Below, piece after piece: positions 61,627 to 64,000 of a stretch of DNA of 64,000 nucleotides (the first letter of the stretch is position 1; each line of letters begins with the position of its first letter). The position numbers were made by a program, and so were the translations under genes. Origin of the DNA: DASTSN01 sp035760665 (lineage in GTDB: Bacteria; Bacteroidota; Bacteroidia; Chitinophagales; Chitinophagaceae); contig DASTSN010000071.1 of assembly GCA_035760665.1 (NCBI GenBank), positions 1-64,000 of the forward strand, in the 5' to 3' direction. The notes beneath the pieces were generated by a model. The model worked only from the letters and a program-made list of their open reading frames with translations, did no database searches and was not told the DNA's origin.

Positions 61627-62637
61627 TTAGTCCAGCCAGTTTTTCAAATGACCTGAAATTTTTTCATGTTCCACCATAAATCCATCATGTCCATAATCTG
61701 AGTGAATTTCAACGAGGGTTGCACTGGGCATATGATCTGCCATATGTTGTTGTTCCTGTAACGGGCAAAGGATATCGTTGGTGATACCAATGAGTAAAGT
61801 CTTTTGGGAGATCGTTTTCAAAACAGATTCAATGTTTTTGCCCCGGCCGCGGGCAATATTGTGGCTATCCATCGATTTGCTAAGGTGCCAATAGCTATAG
61901 GCATTAAACCGGTTGACCAGTTTATCACCCTGGTGATTGATGTAGGAAGACGCCCTGAAATGATCCAGTTTTTGCAGGTCTGCATCTGTTTGGTTTTTTA
62001 CCATAATACTATAGTTGCGGTAGAGCAGCATTGCTACAGCGCGGGCTGCTTTCAGGCCTTTGCTGCCAGCATTTGCCGATGGTTGCAGCCAGGTGCAGTC
62101 AGCTTCAATAGCCAGTCGCTGGGCAGTATGAGCTGCAATGCCCCAGGCGCTTTCAGCGGGCGAAGTGGCCAGTAAAAAAAGCCGGCTGATCACTTCTTTT
62201 TCCATTACGGCCCATTCCAGCGCCTGGTAACCACCCATACTGCCGCCAACCAACAACCGAATTTTTTCTATACCCAGGTGCTTACGTAACAGGATATGCG
62301 CATTTACCATATCACGGATGGTCACAAACGGAAAATCGTGGTAAAAGGGTTTACCTGTTACAGGGTTGTTCTGTAAAGGCCCGGTTGTCCCATAGCAGGA
62401 ACCGAGAATATTGGCACAAACAATGAAATATTTTTCGGGGTTGATAATGGCACCGGTGCCAATCATGCCCGGCCACCATTCCACCGCGTTGGAATTGGCA
62501 GTAAGGTGATGGCATATCCACACCACATTGCTTTTGTCTGCGTTGAGTGTGCCAAACGTGTGATAAGCAATCGTAAGTTCGGGCAACGACTCCCCGCATT
62601 CCAGCGCAAATGAATGATTGTATTGAAAAAATTTCAT
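61627..62637 (-). CDS. metX: homoserine O-acetyltransferase
   Basis: The 336-residue alpha/beta hydrolase-fold enzyme acetylates (or, in some relatives, succinylates) homoserine, giving the acceptor for direct sulfhydrylation. It has the nucleophile elbow LVGGSMGGYQALEW with Ser133, LTANSNAVEWWPGMIG, NILGSCYGTTGP, and the Asp/His pair in the C-terminal GITNDILCPL and SDYGHDGFMVEH. I start at 62637 (MKFFQYNHSFALECG), 75 codons inside the longest frame, since the N-terminal extension is unlike the family and overlaps metZ. It is divergent from metZ. Confidence 0.94.
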   Translation of the reverse strand: MKFFQYNHSFALECGESLPELTIAYHTFGTLNADKSNVVWICHHLTANSNAVEWWPGMIGTGAIINPEKYFIVCANILGSCYGTTGPLQNNPVTGKPFYHDFPFVTIRDMVNAHILLRKHLGIEKIRLLVGGSMGGYQALEWAVMEKEVISRLFLLATSPAESAWGIAAHTAQRLAIEADCTWLQPSANAGSKGLKAARAVAMLLYRNYSIMVKNQTDADLQKLDHFRASSYINHQGDKLVNRFNAYSYWHLSKSMDSHNIARGRGKNIESVLKTISQKTLLIGITNDILCPLQEQQHMADHMPSATLVEIHSDYGHDGFMVEHEKISGHLKNWLD

Positions 62638-62684
62638 CCCGGGTTTTAGTGCTATAAGAACGCAAAATAAAGGCTTGTCTGAAT

Positions 62685-62692
62685 TACATTTG
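62685..62692 (+). promoter_or_regulatory. -7 promoter box TACATTTG of metZ
   Basis: It matches TAnnTTTG in the 148-base metX-metZ gap, with a leader of about 90 bases to metZ. I saw no SAM riboswitch core in either leader. Confidence 0.5.
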
Positions 62693-62785
62693 TAAAAAGT
62701 TTTTGCAAAGGGCCAGTCTTCTTGACAGAACAAAGATTTAATACAAACAACTGTTGGTAGGTCAGTCAGTAATTTTAAAACTACC

Positions 62786-63961
62786 ATGTATATGCAGGAA
62801 CATCCGATTACAAAAGCAATTCGCATCCAGACAGCACGCACTGCTGAAATGGAGCACGCCACACCGTTATTTCTGACCAGCAGTTTTTGTTATGAGAATG
62901 CTGAAGAAATGCGAGCCGTGTTTGCGGATGAAAAAACAGCGAATATTTACAGTCGTTTCAGTAATCCCAATGTGAAAGAGTTTGTCGATAAAATCGCAGC
63001 ATTGGAAGGCGCCGAAACCGGTTATGCCACTGCGTCGGGCATGAGTGCGGTTTTTGCTTCGTTTATGGCTTTGTTGAAAAGTGGTGATCATTTGATTTGC
63101 TGCAATGCTATTTTCGGCAGCACACATACACTCATTTCAAAATACCTTGGCCGCTTTGGCATTGAGCATACCTATGTAAGTGCTGATAATCCTGCGGCGT
63201 GGGAAGCAGCCGTAAGGCCTACTACCAAAATGATTTTTTTGGAAACACCTACCAATCCCGGCCTTGATATTATTGACCTGGAAGCAGCCGGGAAACTGGC
63301 AAAAAAACATGGGCTGATCCTGAACGTAGACAATTGTTTTGCCACGCCAATTGGTCAGCGGCCCATAGATTTTGGTGCCGACCTGGTTATTCATTCAGCC
63401 ACCAAATGGATTGACGGTCAGGGTAGGGTATTGGGTGGTGTGGTCGTTGGGAAAGCGGCATTGATCAAAGAAATTTATGCGTTTTGCAGAAGTACGGGAC
63501 CTTCTTTATCGCCGTTTAATGCCTGGATACTCAGCAAAAGCCTGGAAACACTTGATGTAAGAATGGAGCGTCATGCGGCTAATGCCCTGCACATTGCCAA
63601 AGCTTTGGAACAACATCCTAAAATTGCACGGCTTAAATATCCCTTTTTACCCAGCCACCCGCAATATGCCATTGCCATGAAGCAAATGAAAAATGGTGGG
63701 GGCATTGTTTGTTTTGAATTGAAAGGTGGCCTGGAAAGTGGTAAAAAATTCCTGGATAGCCTACAGCTGCTTTCGCTCACTGCGAACCTTGGTGATACCC
63801 GCAGCATTGCTTCTCACCCGGCGAGCACAACCCATGCCAAACTAACCGAGGAAGAAAGGCGGGAAGTGAATATTACGCCGGGATTAATTCGCATTTCGGT
63901 GGGGTTGGAATATGCTGATGACATTCTCCATGATATTTTGCAGGCCCTGGAAAAATGCTAA
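62786..63961 (+). CDS. metZ: O-acetylhomoserine/O-succinylhomoserine sulfhydrylase
   Basis: The 391-residue PLP enzyme of the Cys/Met metabolism family (PF01053) condenses sulfide with O-acylhomoserine to homocysteine. The PLP lysine is Lys207 in HSATKWIDGQGRVLGG. Others are YSRFSNPNVKEFVDKIAALEGAE, ATASGMSAVFASFMALLKSGDH, METPTNP-like FLETPTNPGLDI and the C-terminal NLGDTRSIASHPASTTHAKLT. KWIDGQGRVLGG is typical of MetZ rather than cystathionine gamma-synthase. The ATG at 62786 is followed by another two codons on. It completes sulfur assimilation together with metX and ends at a terminator. Confidence 0.93.
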   Translation: MYMQEHPITKAIRIQTARTAEMEHATPLFLTSSFCYENAEEMRAVFADEKTANIYSRFSNPNVKEFVDKIAALEGAETGYATASGMSAVFASFMALLKSGDHLICCNAIFGSTHTLISKYLGRFGIEHTYVSADNPAAWEAAVRPTTKMIFLETPTNPGLDIIDLEAAGKLAKKHGLILNVDNCFATPIGQRPIDFGADLVIHSATKWIDGQGRVLGGVVVGKAALIKEIYAFCRSTGPSLSPFNAWILSKSLETLDVRMERHAANALHIAKALEQHPKIARLKYPFLPSHPQYAIAMKQMKNGGGIVCFELKGGLESGKKFLDSLQLLSLTANLGDTRSIASHPASTTHAKLTEEERREVNITPGLIRISVGLEYADDILHDILQALEKC

Positions 63962-63996
63962 AAAACAGGGACAGCTATGTAAACTGTCCCTGTTTT
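63962..63996 (+). terminator. terminator of metZ
   Basis: A 13-bp perfect stem (63962-63974 with 63984-63996) around a 9-base loop, ending in TTTT, immediately after the metZ stop. Confidence 0.85.
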
Positions 63997-64000
63997 ACCA

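Noticed and set aside
62638..62785. Possible SAM riboswitch in the metX or metZ leader
   Set aside because: Methionine genes often carry one, but I could not find the conserved core of SAM-I or SAM-II in either orientation. A covariance-model search would settle it.
1..64000. tRNA, rRNA, CRISPR arrays, insertion sequences, prophage genes
   Set aside because: None seen: no TPsiC-arm-like motifs outside coding regions, no regularly spaced repeats, no transposase, integrase or phage structural genes.

Overview
The window looks like chromosome from a Bacteroidota bacterium, most probably the Chitinophagaceae. The grounds are a fused SecD-SecF, a NusB with a long N-terminal extension followed by a DUF1573 lipoprotein, yajC and coaE, a short Bacteroidota-type AMP nucleosidase, Kdo transferase (a Gram-negative envelope), DUF1080 and Tat-exported Gfo/Idh/MocA enzymes, and at least a dozen promoters of the Bacteroidota type TAnnTTTG, often followed by GCxCC. 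The family assignment is inference. I see no tRNA, rRNA, CRISPR, insertion sequence or prophage; terminators are ordinary hairpins.

Layout. 1-4.2 kb: a secreted beta-lactamase-fold hydrolase and a methylmalonyl-CoA mutase catalytic subunit without its B12 domain, with a membrane-anchored partner of unknown function. 4.3-12.1 kb: an A-type Fe-S carrier, SecDF, an aspartate-type aminotransferase and the nusB-DUF1573-yajC-coaE operon. 12.3-16.6 kb: groES-groEL and an ABC exporter. 16.9-22.7 kb: prolyl oligopeptidase, a DUF4440 lipoprotein, a frameshifted type I phosphodiesterase gene and an e(P4)-like acid phosphatase. 22.8-32.0 kb: an accessory carbohydrate region (double DUF1080 protein, two Tat-signal Gfo/Idh/MocA oxidoreductases, a secreted FAD oxidoreductase, a lipoprotein sugar isomerase/epimerase, an Ldh-family dehydrogenase), interrupted by ssb. 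It is reminiscent of the 3-keto-glycoside route of glycan breakdown.

32.1-48.8 kb: aspartate kinase, an esterase, queA, a very large TraB/GumN-headed protein, a two-ATPase peptide ABC protein overlapping AMP nucleosidase, a stand-alone HsdR-N-like PD-(D/E)XK protein, glutamate dehydrogenase, a tdk-ccmB-ccmC-ccmD-like cytochrome c maturation cluster, a conserved hypothetical and Kdo transferase. 48.9-55.1 kb: a compact nucleotide-sugar operon (aminotransferase, UDP-glucose dehydrogenase, UDP-glucuronate decarboxylase, second UDP-sugar dehydrogenase, rfbC, rfbD) for surface polysaccharide precursors.

55.2-64.0 kb: sulfur assimilation. APS reductase, the two ATP sulfurylase subunits, SUMT and a fusion of siroheme-synthase dehydrogenase with a TauE/SafE permease form one operon, followed by divergent metX and metZ. 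Sulfate is activated and reduced to sulfite, siroheme is made for sulfite reductase (not in the window), and sulfide is finally fixed into O-acetylhomoserine.

The most unusual items are the siroheme-synthase/TauE fusion, the 1278-residue TraB/GumN mosaic, the keto-glycoside-like gene set, the single-base frameshift at 21171, and several promoters placed so close to start codons that the mRNAs should be leaderless.
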